A DNA stretch of 27,480 nt from JAEUKQ01 sp964414755. Lineage in GTDB: Bacteria > Pseudomonadota > Alphaproteobacteria > JAEUKQ01. Position 1 is the stretch's first letter, and each line of letters begins with the position of its first letter. Below are positions 7,985-15,109 of the stretch, piece after piece. The notes below the pieces were generated by a model. The model saw only the letters and a program-made list of their open reading frames with translations. It ran no database searches and was not told the DNA's origin. The DNA lies in NCBI GenBank assembly GCA_964414755.1, contig CAYPXH010000020.1:1-27480 (forward strand). The letters are read 5' to 3'. The position numbers were made by a program, and so were the translations under genes.

Positions 7985-8677
7985 ATGCGCGTGTTAATTG
8001 TTGAGGATGACTCCTCAACAGCGAAAAGTATCAAGCTGATGCTCGAGTCAGAGAGGTTTGTTGTTGATACAACTGATTCAGGAGAAGACGGCCTTGATCT
8101 AGGCAAAATATATGATTACGATATCATTGTGCTTGATCTTAACTTACCCGACATGGATGGTTATGAGGTATTGAAAAAATTACGTAGTGCAAAAATCAAA
8201 ACACCTGTTCTTATTCTTTCTGGACAGACACAACTTGATAGTAAAATTAAGGGTTTAGGATTTGGTGCTGATGATTATTTAACTAAACCATTTAATGCAC
8301 GCGAATTGATTGCAAGGATACAAGCCATTGTTAGGCGTTCACAAGGCCACTCACATTCGTTAATAAAAGTTGGTAATATGACCGTTGACCTACAAGAGCG
8401 TAGCGTTGAGATTGATGGTAAAAAAGTTGCTTTAACAAACAAAGAATATAGTGTTCTCGAGCTACTTTCAGTTCGCCGTGGAACAACAATTACCAAAGAG
8501 GTGATCCTTAATCACTTGTACAACGGTATGGATGAACCTGAAGGTAAAATAGTTGATGTTTTCGTTTGCAAGCTTCGTAAAAAATTAAGCAAAATTGGTG
8601 GCGAGGAATACATTGATACTGTATGGGGACGTGGGTATGCACTGCGTGAGCCTATACCATCTTCAGCAAAACTATGA
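7985..8677 (+). CDS. ctrA: Cell-cycle response regulator CtrA
   Basis: A 230-residue OmpR-family response regulator. The receiver domain (about 1-118) has the acidic pocket D8/D9 (VEDD), phosphoacceptor D51 (IIVLDLNLPDMDG) and K101 (LTKPF). The winged-helix DNA-binding domain (about 125-222) contains RRGTTITKEVILNHLYNGM followed by DEPEGKIVDVFVCKLRKKL, nearly diagnostic of CtrA. CtrA controls cell division, flagellar and DNA-methylation genes in alphaproteobacteria and in some species blocks replication initiation. ATG 7985 is preferred over TTG 7964 because AGGA (7974-7977) precedes it and the protein then begins MRVLIVEDD as in other CtrAs. The C-terminus is PIPSSAKL, not the two alanines recognised by ClpXP in Caulobacter. 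The 102-base gap upstream may carry its own promoter. Confidence 0.93.
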   Translation: MRVLIVEDDSSTAKSIKLMLESERFVVDTTDSGEDGLDLGKIYDYDIIVLDLNLPDMDGYEVLKKLRSAKIKTPVLILSGQTQLDSKIKGLGFGADDYLTKPFNARELIARIQAIVRRSQGHSHSLIKVGNMTVDLQERSVEIDGKKVALTNKEYSVLELLSVRRGTTITKEVILNHLYNGMDEPEGKIVDVFVCKLRKKLSKIGGEEYIDTVWGRGYALREPIPSSAKL

Positions 8678-8698
8678 TGTTTTATATGTGATAAGTGT

Positions 8699-10183
8699 AT
8701 GGACTTAACCTCATTGGCGATTTGTTCTGTTAAAGATGTGCGCCAACTTGAGAAGGCCGCTATTGATAGTGGTTCTGATCGAGAGTTGCTTTTGCTAAAA
8801 GCAGGGTATCAAGTTGCCTTCAAAATTAGTCAACTTTATCCAAAAAAACATGTAGTAGTTTTGTCTGGGCCAGGACTAAATGGCAAAGATGGTTTGTATG
8901 CAGGTTTTTTCTTGCAGGAAATGGGCTGGAAAGTATCTGTCCTAACTTTTTATTGGCCTAATACATTAACATCGCATGATTTTTTAGCAAAAAAACTTGG
9001 TCTTAGAATTGCAAAATTTAAAATAGAAAACATTCATGCGTATATGCAAGATACGCAAAACATCCTTTTTATTGATGCAATTTTTGGAGCAGGTTTAAAT
9101 AAATCAATATCGCAAGATTTGCAGCAATTTGTGCAGGCGGTTAACGATGCTAAGGTTGATCTTGTTGCCGTAGATATCCCTTCAGGCATTAATGCCGATA
9201 CAGGAATAATTATGGGCAAAACATTCCAAGCCACTTATACGATCACTTTTACCACATCCAAGATAGCCCATTTTTTGATGCCAGCAAAAAAGTTTATTGG
9301 GTCGCTGATAGTTGTTGATATTGGCCTTGGCAATTATTTTCAACAAAATCAACAACAAATATATAAAAACCATCCTTTATTATGGCGTGATAAATTGCCA
9401 AGAGAGCAACCGGAATACCATAAATATAACCGCGGAGTTGTTAGCATCTTATCAGGACAAATGACAGGGTCGGTAAGACTTGCCGCTCAAGCCGCAAGAA
9501 TGTCTGGAATAGGGCTTGTAAAAATTATTTGCCACGATAATGATAAATTAATTTATAGTTTAGATAGTCCAGAAAACGTCGTTATACATACTCATGAATT
9601 ACTGGATTATTTAAAAATATATACAAATCAAAAGAAGTATAATCATGCTTTTTTAATTGGAAGCGGCTTTGATGCAAGTATTCATAACCAAAAATTAGTG
9701 CTTGAATTATTGTCTAAAGGTGTGCCAACGGTTATAGATGGTGGGGCAATTAGCTGCTTTGAGGATAATATAAATTTGATTTTTGACAACATTCATGAAG
9801 AGGTAATTTTGACCCCACATGAAGGTGAGTTTATAAGAATATTTCCCCAAATTAGTGGCAACAAAATACAAAAAGCGATTGCGGCAGCAAGCTTAAGTAA
9901 AGCAACGATCGTGCTCAAGGGTCCAGATACAGTTGTTGCATCGTCCAAGGGTCAAGTGATTATAGAGACACCACCATCAAATTTATCTGTTGCAGGTACA
10001 GGTGATGTGCTTGCAGGTATTATTGTATCTCTTATAGGGCAGGGACTAAAAGCATTTGATGCCGCTTGTGTTGCAGTGTGGACACATGCCGAAAGTGCTC
10101 GACGCGTCAGCCACGGGTTGACGGCTACAACTTTAACTCAGCAGATTTCTTTTATTTTGGAATCGTTAAGAAATAAATTGTAA
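8699..10183 (+). CDS. nnr: Bifunctional NAD(P)H-hydrate epimerase / ADP-dependent NAD(P)H-hydrate dehydratase
   Basis: A 494-residue fusion that repairs damaged (hydrated) NADH and NADPH. The N-terminal YjeF_N epimerase domain (about 10-215) shows VKDVRQLEKAAIDSG, LSGPGLNGKDGLYAG (56-69), DAIFGAGLNK (126-135) with the expected catalytic Asp, and VAVDIPSGINADTG. The C-terminal ribokinase-like dehydratase domain (about 240-490) shows HKYNRG, LTPHEGE (371-377) and the ATP/ADP site GTGDVLAG (433-440). The usual epimerase GNNGGDG loop reads GLNGKDG here. The length is normal for the fused E. coli YjeF type. ATG 8699 starts 21 bases after ctrA with no strong ribosome binding site. It precedes the tRNA-Leu gene. 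Confidence 0.92.
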   Translation: MDLTSLAICSVKDVRQLEKAAIDSGSDRELLLLKAGYQVAFKISQLYPKKHVVVLSGPGLNGKDGLYAGFFLQEMGWKVSVLTFYWPNTLTSHDFLAKKLGLRIAKFKIENIHAYMQDTQNILFIDAIFGAGLNKSISQDLQQFVQAVNDAKVDLVAVDIPSGINADTGIIMGKTFQATYTITFTTSKIAHFLMPAKKFIGSLIVVDIGLGNYFQQNQQQIYKNHPLLWRDKLPREQPEYHKYNRGVVSILSGQMTGSVRLAAQAARMSGIGLVKIICHDNDKLIYSLDSPENVVIHTHELLDYLKIYTNQKKYNHAFLIGSGFDASIHNQKLVLELLSKGVPTVIDGGAISCFEDNINLIFDNIHEEVILTPHEGEFIRIFPQISGNKIQKAIAAASLSKATIVLKGPDTVVASSKGQVIIETPPSNLSVAGTGDVLAGIIVSLIGQGLKAFDAACVAVWTHAESARRVSHGLTATTLTQQISFILESLRNKL

Positions 10184-10191
10184 AAAATTGG

Positions 10192-10219
10192 TTGATATCT
10201 TTTGCGATATAACTAAGAT
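10192..10219 (+). promoter_or_regulatory. Putative sigma-70 promoter for tRNA-Leu
   Basis: TTGATA (10192-10197) and TAAGAT (10214-10219) are separated by 16 bases and lie about 34 bases upstream of the tRNA 5' end, a sensible layout for a short tRNA leader. Read by eye only. Confidence 0.4.
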
Positions 10220-10252
10220 GACACCTCCGTAACGCTATGTTTTCTTTCCAGC

Positions 10253-10337
10253 GCGGGTGTGGCGGAATTGGTAGACGCGCCAGACTTAGGATCTGGTGAC
10301 GCGAGTCATAGGGGTTCGAGTCCCTTCACCCGCACCA
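10253..10337 (+). tRNA. tRNA-Leu (anticodon UAG)
   Basis: An 85-base gene. The acceptor stem GCGGGTG (10253-10259) pairs with CACCCGC (10327-10333), followed by discriminator A and an encoded CCA (10335-10337). The anticodon stem CCAGA/TCTGG encloses loop CTTAGGA, giving anticodon TAG for the CUA codon. There is a long variable arm (TGAC/GTCA stem), as expected for a class II leucine tRNA, and a T arm with GGTTCGAGTCC. It lies between nnr and tig. Confidence 0.97.
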
Positions 10338-10399
10338 TACCATGGATAGATATGCGTTTAGATGGTATTATGAAAAATATTTTTATTAGGCGGTATAAA

Positions 10400-11719
10400 A
10401 TGGTTGTTCAAGAAACTTTATCATTGGGATTAAAGCGGCAATATAAGGTTAAAGTTCCAAGGTCACTTGTTGAAGAAAAAACCGAAAAGAGACTGCAGGA
10501 ATTAGGAAATAGTGCTAAAATATCAGGTTTTAGACCTGGTAAAGTTCCTCAAAACGTTATTAAACAACGTTATAGTGCCTCTGTTTCAAACGAAATGGTT
10601 AGCGAAGCTGTAAATGAGGCTGCAAATAAGATTATTGGTGATAAATCTTTACGGTTAGCATTTCAGCCTAAATTTGAGCAAGTAACCTTTAAAGAAGGAC
10701 AAGATCTAGAATTTGAAATGAATCTAGAGCTTCTACCTGAAATTAAAAATACCGATTTTAAGAAAATTTCTGTTGAAAAATTAATTGCGGATGTCCCAGA
10801 AGAAACAGTATTAAAGGAACTCGATGGCTTAGCTGATAGGCGTCGAGAAACATATGCTGTTACGGATTCTTCAAAAGCGCAAGAAGGTGATGTTCTGGTT
10901 GTTGATTTTGTTGGTATGATTAATGGCAAAGAATTCACTGGTGGTACAGCAAAGAAATTCACTTTACAGCTGGGTGCAAAGCAAGTTTTACCGGAATTTG
11001 AACAAAATTTGCTTGGTGTTAAGGTTGGCGAAGAAAGAACATTTATGGTTACCTTTCCCAATAACTATCCAAGCCGTGAATTGATTGGAAAACAAGCTTT
11101 TTTTACGGTTAAAACAACTGAGTTAAAGCGTCTTAAGGATAAGTCAAAGGTTGATGATGAATTTGCTAAGAAGCTTGGTCTTGCAGATCTTAACGAATTA
11201 AAGAAAAATATTCGTCAACAATTGCAAGCTTCTCTTGATCGCATATCATGGTTAAGATTAAAGCGTCAGATTTTAGATGAATTAGATAAAATCAATCGTT
11301 TCGAATTACCCCCAACAATGGTTGAGATGGAGTTTAATAATATATGGCAAGAAGTTTTGGCAAGAAAACAAAATGGAACTGTTGATCCTGAAGATAGCCA
11401 AAAAAATGATGATGATCTTAAATCTGAATACCAAACTATTGCTGAGCGGCGTGTTAAGTTAGGTTTATTACTTTCGGAAATTGGTAGGTCAAATAATATT
11501 CAAGTTACAAATGATGATTTAAGTAAAGCAGTCATGAATGAGGCCGGCCGTTATCCTGGGCAAGAAAAGAAGGTTGTTGAGTATTATCAAAAAAATGCCC
11601 AGGCTGTAGCACAATTACGTGCTCCAATATTTGAAGATAAGGTTGTTAAATTTATTGCCGATCATATTCAGCTAACACAACGTCGCGTATCGGCGGAAGA
11701 ATTACAAAAAGAAGTTTAA
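10400..11719 (+). CDS. tig: Trigger factor (ribosome-associated chaperone and peptidyl-prolyl isomerase)
   Basis: A 439-residue trigger factor that binds at the ribosomal exit tunnel and helps nascent chains fold. The N-terminal ribosome-binding domain contains the signature GFRPGKVP at 43-50. The FKBP-type isomerase domain follows at about 160-245 (GDVLVVDFVGMINGKEF, FTLQLGAKQVLPEFEQNLLG). The C-terminal helical arms run to the end (RVSAEELQKEV). The length is close to the 432 residues of E. coli. The frame is open further upstream through the tRNA-Leu gene, but only ATG 10400 (MVVQETLSLGLKRQYKV) gives a normal N-terminus; AGG at 10388-10390 may be its ribosome binding site. clpP follows after 29 bases. 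Confidence 0.95.
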   Translation: MVVQETLSLGLKRQYKVKVPRSLVEEKTEKRLQELGNSAKISGFRPGKVPQNVIKQRYSASVSNEMVSEAVNEAANKIIGDKSLRLAFQPKFEQVTFKEGQDLEFEMNLELLPEIKNTDFKKISVEKLIADVPEETVLKELDGLADRRRETYAVTDSSKAQEGDVLVVDFVGMINGKEFTGGTAKKFTLQLGAKQVLPEFEQNLLGVKVGEERTFMVTFPNNYPSRELIGKQAFFTVKTTELKRLKDKSKVDDEFAKKLGLADLNELKKNIRQQLQASLDRISWLRLKRQILDELDKINRFELPPTMVEMEFNNIWQEVLARKQNGTVDPEDSQKNDDDLKSEYQTIAERRVKLGLLLSEIGRSNNIQVTNDDLSKAVMNEAGRYPGQEKKVVEYYQKNAQAVAQLRAPIFEDKVVKFIADHIQLTQRRVSAEELQKEV

Positions 11720-11748
11720 GTTTTATTTTATATTATTTAAGAAAGCCT

Positions 11749-12393
11749 ATGATGGATAGAAATCCAATTGATACCTATATGAATTTGCTTGTACCGATGG
11801 TAGTTGAACAAACCAGTAGGGGTGAGCGGGCTTATGATATATATTCTAGGCTTCTAAAAGAACGAATAATTTTTTTGGTTGGCCCAGTAAATGACGCGAC
11901 AGCAAGCTTGGTTTGCGCGCAGTTGTTGTTTCTTGAATCAGAGAATCCAAACCGTGATATTTTTATTTACATTAATTCGCCTGGCGGTGTTGTAACATCT
12001 GGATTGGCTATATATGATACCATGCAATATATTAAACCAGAAATTAACACTGTTTGTATTGGTTTAGCAGCGTCGATGGGGTCTTTGTTATTAACGGCTG
12101 GTGCTAAAGGGAAGCGGTTTTCAACACCAAATGCAAAAATTATGATCCATCAACCATCTGGTGGTGTCCAAGGGCAGGCTACTGATATTGAGATTCATGC
12201 CAAAGAGATATTACTAACGCGCAAACGATTAAATGAACTGTATGTTAAACATACAGGACAGGTTTTATCTAACGTTGAATTGGCAATGGAACGCGATCGT
12301 TTCTTAACACCACTTGAAGCTAAATCATTTGGCTTAATAGACGGCGTTTTTGATAAACGTCCGACTGCACCAGCTAATGATATAAAGAAGTAG
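11749..12393 (+). CDS. clpP: ATP-dependent Clp protease, proteolytic subunit
   Basis: A 214-residue serine protease subunit that assembles into the 14-mer chamber fed by ClpX or ClpA. The catalytic triad is intact: S109 in GLAASMGSLLL, H134 in IMIHQPSGG and D183 in ERDRF. The INSPGGVVTSGLAIYDTMQ segment is family-typical, and the length is standard. The first residues (MMDRNPIDTYMNLLVPMVVEQT) probably include a short propeptide. tig-clpP is a widespread pair, but clpX, which normally comes next, is absent here; instead there is a 231-base gap and phoX. Confidence 0.97.
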   Translation: MMDRNPIDTYMNLLVPMVVEQTSRGERAYDIYSRLLKERIIFLVGPVNDATASLVCAQLLFLESENPNRDIFIYINSPGGVVTSGLAIYDTMQYIKPEINTVCIGLAASMGSLLLTAGAKGKRFSTPNAKIMIHQPSGGVQGQATDIEIHAKEILLTRKRLNELYVKHTGQVLSNVELAMERDRFLTPLEAKSFGLIDGVFDKRPTAPANDIKK

Positions 12394-12396
12394 CTT

Positions 12397-12425
12397 TTAT
12401 GCTTAAAACGGGTACAGCATAATTT
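12397..12425 (+). terminator. Possible weak terminator after clpP
   Basis: TTATGCT (12397-12403) and AGCATAA (12416-12422) form a 7-bp stem with a 12-base loop, followed only by TTT. It starts four bases after the clpP stop. The stem is AT-rich and the U-tract short, so termination would be inefficient. Confidence 0.3.
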
Positions 12426-12613
12426 CGATATGCAGTGGATTAAGTTAAAATAAAAGCGACAAAATATCGCATGATCTATTTTCACAAAGAATAGTTTCGA
12501 TTATTCAATGATTTGTGGTTTTGGTATGCAATAATTTTGTTGCCACTTTGAGTGATTTTGATAGTTCTGTAGGCAGTTTTGTTAACTCTACTTTTTTATT
12601 TCCCCACCAACCC

Positions 12614-12620
12614 AAGGAGA
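12614..12620 (+). promoter_or_regulatory. Strong ribosome binding site of phoX
   Basis: AAGGAGA lies four bases before ATG 12625, one of the clearest Shine-Dalgarno sequences in the window. It fixes the phoX start and therefore the unusually long segment before the twin-arginine motif. Confidence 0.7.
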
Positions 12621-12624
12621 GAAC

Positions 12625-14589
12625 ATGCTGCCATCAAATACAATTCACATTACTGAACAAGATTCTGGTGAAAATACACAGAACCAGTCTTCCAATCCGA
12701 ATATATATCAAATTATTAATAACAACCTAAGTCGAAGAGCATTATTAAAAGGATTAACTGCAGGCGGGTTATTAGGCGCTTTTTCATCAACTTCAGCAAA
12801 CAAACTTGCGTTTGCAGTAACCCCAACAGCAGCATCAACTTTAACTTTTACTCCCGTCATGCATGGTACCGACGAAACCCATCATGTAGCTGATGGGTAT
12901 AATGTAACTACTTTAATACGCTGGGGTGATGCTTTAAATGATAAAACTTCGGGTTTGGTTCTTCAAAAGCAAACTGTTGATACACAGCAGAATCAATTTG
13001 GATATAATTGTGATTTTATTGGCTATTTGCCACTACCATTAAATTCACAAAGCTCAGATCATGGTATACTATTTGTAAATCACGAATATACAAATAGTGA
13101 ATTAATGTTTCCTGGGTTAACCCCAAAAAATAAAATTGAAAAAATCAGTAAAGAACAATCTGATGTTGAGATGGAAGGTCATGGAGCTTCAATTGTTGAA
13201 GTTAAAAAAATAAATGGGGAATGGCAGTATATTAAAAATTCAAAATATAACCGCCGTATAACTATTACCAATACGGCAATGCGTATTGCCGGTCCGGCTG
13301 CTGGACATGATCGTATGAAAACGGCCAGTGATCCAAAAGGATTAGAAGTTTATGGAACTTTGGCAAATTGTGCTGGTGGCGTAACACCTTGGGGTACTGT
13401 TTTAACAGGTGAAGAAAATTTTCATGGCTACTTTGGTGGTCAAAATAAAAATGAAGCCGAGAAGAATGCTTTTAAGCGGTACGGTCTTGGTGAATTTACC
13501 TATAATGCTTTCTTTCGCTTTTCTGATCGCTTTAATTTGGAAAAAACCCCGAATGAACCGAACCGATTTGGTTGGATCGTTGAGGTTGATCCCTACAATC
13601 CAAATTCGAAGCCAGTTAAGCACACTGCTCTTGGCAGATTTAAGCATGAAGGTGCAAACATTATTATTAATTACGATGGGCGTGTGGTTGCTTACATGGG
13701 TGACGACGAACGTTTTGAGTATATTTACAAATTTGTTTCAGAAAATAAGTTTCAACCCAATAACCGTGAAGCAAACATGAAGTTACTGGAATCTGGCACA
13801 CTATATGTAGCCCAGTTCCAAGAGGATGGGAGACTAAATTGGTTACCTTTAGTTTATGGTACAGGTAAGCTTAATAAAGAAAATGGTTTTTATAGTCAGG
13901 CAGACGTTGTTATTGAAGTAAGAAGGGCTGCTGATCTAGTAGGTGCAACACCAATGGATCGACCAGAAGATATTGAACCAAATCCAGTTAATGGGCGCGT
14001 TTATGTTATGTTAACAAATAATTCAAGACGTAAGCCCGAGAACGTAAACATTGCTAATCCGAATGCTGAGAACCTTGCTGGGCATATTATTGAAATGACC
14101 CCGCCAACGGTACCTGGCACAAGTACTGTTTTTGATCATGCCAAAGAAAGTTTTGGCTGGGATTTCTTTTTGATTGCTGGAAAACCATCTGATGGAAAAT
14201 CAAAATACGGTCCAAATGCAGCAGAAGATAATTGGTTTACATGTCCAGATAATGTTGCCTTTGATAATAGAGGGCGTATGTGGATTGCTACTGATACTGG
14301 GGGTGATTCACAAAAATTTGGTACAGCAGACGGTTTATACGCTACCGAAGTTGATGGTGAAGGTAGGGCTGTGCCTAAAATGTTTTTCCGTTGCCCTGTT
14401 GGTGCTGAGGTATGTGGTCCTTTCTTAACACCTGATAATAAAACCTTGTTTTTAGCAGTGCAGCATCCAGGTGAAGATAGCACCTTTGATAGCCCATCGA
14501 CCCGTTGGCCTGATTTTAAAGCTGATATGCCGCCAAGACCAAGTGTTGTGGTTATTACAAAGAAAGATGGGGACATTATTGGTAGTTAG
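12625..14589 (+). CDS. PhoX-family (DUF839) alkaline phosphatase, Tat-exported
   Basis: A 654-residue protein of the PhoX family: calcium- and iron-dependent phosphatases that release phosphate from organic phosphoesters outside the cytoplasm. A twin-arginine motif, SRRALLK, is at 36-42 with R37 and R38. A hydrophobic segment (TAGGLLGAF) follows, with a likely signal-peptidase site after AFA at 62-64. Family landmarks are NHEYT (152-156), GTLANCAGGVTPWGTVLTGE with ENF (244-266), GDDERFEYIYKF, and a C-terminal segment DNVAFDNRGRMWIATDTGGD. About 35 residues precede the twin arginines, longer than usual. I see no clear Pho box in the 231 bases upstream, so phosphate control is not demonstrated. 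A strong hairpin follows the stop codon. Confidence 0.9.
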   Translation: MLPSNTIHITEQDSGENTQNQSSNPNIYQIINNNLSRRALLKGLTAGGLLGAFSSTSANKLAFAVTPTAASTLTFTPVMHGTDETHHVADGYNVTTLIRWGDALNDKTSGLVLQKQTVDTQQNQFGYNCDFIGYLPLPLNSQSSDHGILFVNHEYTNSELMFPGLTPKNKIEKISKEQSDVEMEGHGASIVEVKKINGEWQYIKNSKYNRRITITNTAMRIAGPAAGHDRMKTASDPKGLEVYGTLANCAGGVTPWGTVLTGEENFHGYFGGQNKNEAEKNAFKRYGLGEFTYNAFFRFSDRFNLEKTPNEPNRFGWIVEVDPYNPNSKPVKHTALGRFKHEGANIIINYDGRVVAYMGDDERFEYIYKFVSENKFQPNNREANMKLLESGTLYVAQFQEDGRLNWLPLVYGTGKLNKENGFYSQADVVIEVRRAADLVGATPMDRPEDIEPNPVNGRVYVMLTNNSRRKPENVNIANPNAENLAGHIIEMTPPTVPGTSTVFDHAKESFGWDFFLIAGKPSDGKSKYGPNAAEDNWFTCPDNVAFDNRGRMWIATDTGGDSQKFGTADGLYATEVDGEGRAVPKMFFRCPVGAEVCGPFLTPDNKTLFLAVQHPGEDSTFDSPSTRWPDFKADMPPRPSVVVITKKDGDIIGS

Positions 14590-14615
14590 AAATATTGTTT
14601 AGTGACCTTTGCTGA

Positions 14616-14637
14616 AGGGGAAGGATTTCCTTCCCCT
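14616..14637 (+). terminator. Terminator hairpin after phoX
   Basis: AGGGGAAGGA (14616-14625) and TCCTTCCCCT (14628-14637) are perfect complements, practically a 9-bp GC-rich stem with an ATTT loop. It is 27 bases past the phoX stop. The downstream tract (GATCTAGTTATTTATT) is T-rich but not a pure run. This is the most stable hairpin I found in an intergenic region. Confidence 0.7.
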
Positions 14638-14717
14638 GATCTAGTTATTTATTAAAATAGTAATTTTAATTTATAAAAGTAATAGAAGTAGCTTGACTAA
14701 TTTGTTGATACTTATAT

Positions 14718-14737
14718 TTTCCTTAGTCTTAAGGAAA
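14718..14737 (+). other. Inverted repeat just upstream of tRNA-Val
   Basis: TTTCCTTA (14718-14725) and TAAGGAAA (14730-14737) form a perfect 8-bp inverted repeat with a GTCT loop, ending 16 bases before the tRNA. It overlaps the possible -10 region paired with TTGATA at 14706-14711, so it could be an operator or a second terminator. Unproven. Confidence 0.35.
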
Positions 14738-14753
14738 TAGTTTCCTAAATATC

Positions 14754-14828
14754 GGGCGCGTAGCTCAGCGGGAGAGCACTACGTTGACATCGTAGGGGTC
14801 ACTGGTTCGATCCCAGTCGCGCCCACCA
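14754..14828 (+). tRNA. tRNA-Val (anticodon GAC)
   Basis: A 75-base gene. The acceptor stem GGGCGCG (14754-14760) pairs with CGCGCCC (14818-14824), then discriminator A and encoded CCA. D arm GCTC/GAGC. Anticodon stem CTACG/CGTAG with loop TTGACAT, anticodon GAC, reads GUC and GUU valine codons. T arm ACTGG/CCAGT around TTCGATC. All four stems pair fully. Confidence 0.97.
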
Positions 14829-15096
14829 GATTTAAGCCGATCTCACCGTTTTGCTGTTTTAGTTGTTGTCACGCTTTTGGTGTATATTGTGTGTTTTTCT
14901 CAAAACACTCCGTGCCGTATCCTTCAAATGTTCTGTTTGTTGCTTCGTATAACATTCGGTGATTCTACCATTGGGATGGTTACATCTGGTTCAATTGCTT
15001 TATTATTATAAGTAAATTACACAAATAAATCATCAACCGTTTACAATTTATTAAGCTTTTTGTTGCACGATTAAGAAACAAGAAAATATTTGTGGC

Positions 15097-15102
15097 GGAG
15101 GG
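15097..15102 (+). promoter_or_regulatory. Ribosome binding site of the exported hypothetical protein
   Basis: GGAGGG lies seven bases before ATG 15110. The in-frame GTG at 15092 would place this site inside the coding region, so 15110 is the start. It also gives a standard signal peptide beginning MTIHRN. Confidence 0.65.
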
Positions 15103-15109
15103 CTATATT

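Noticed and set aside
10259..10399. N-terminal extension of trigger factor reading through the tRNA-Leu gene
   Set aside because: The frame is open by chance. The tRNA is complete, and trigger factor homology begins at ATG 10400.
12394..12624. A Pho box upstream of phoX
   Set aside because: I looked for paired CTGTCAT-like repeats and found none convincing, so phosphate regulation is not claimed.
12515..12730. A 71-codon frame between clpP and phoX
   Set aside because: It overlaps the start of phoX in another frame, including its signal peptide region, and has no ribosome binding site or recognisable features.
14829..15109. Integration site or small RNA after tRNA-Val
   Set aside because: No integrase gene, no direct repeat of the tRNA 3' end and no strong structured element beyond a 5-bp hairpin (14967-14980) were seen.
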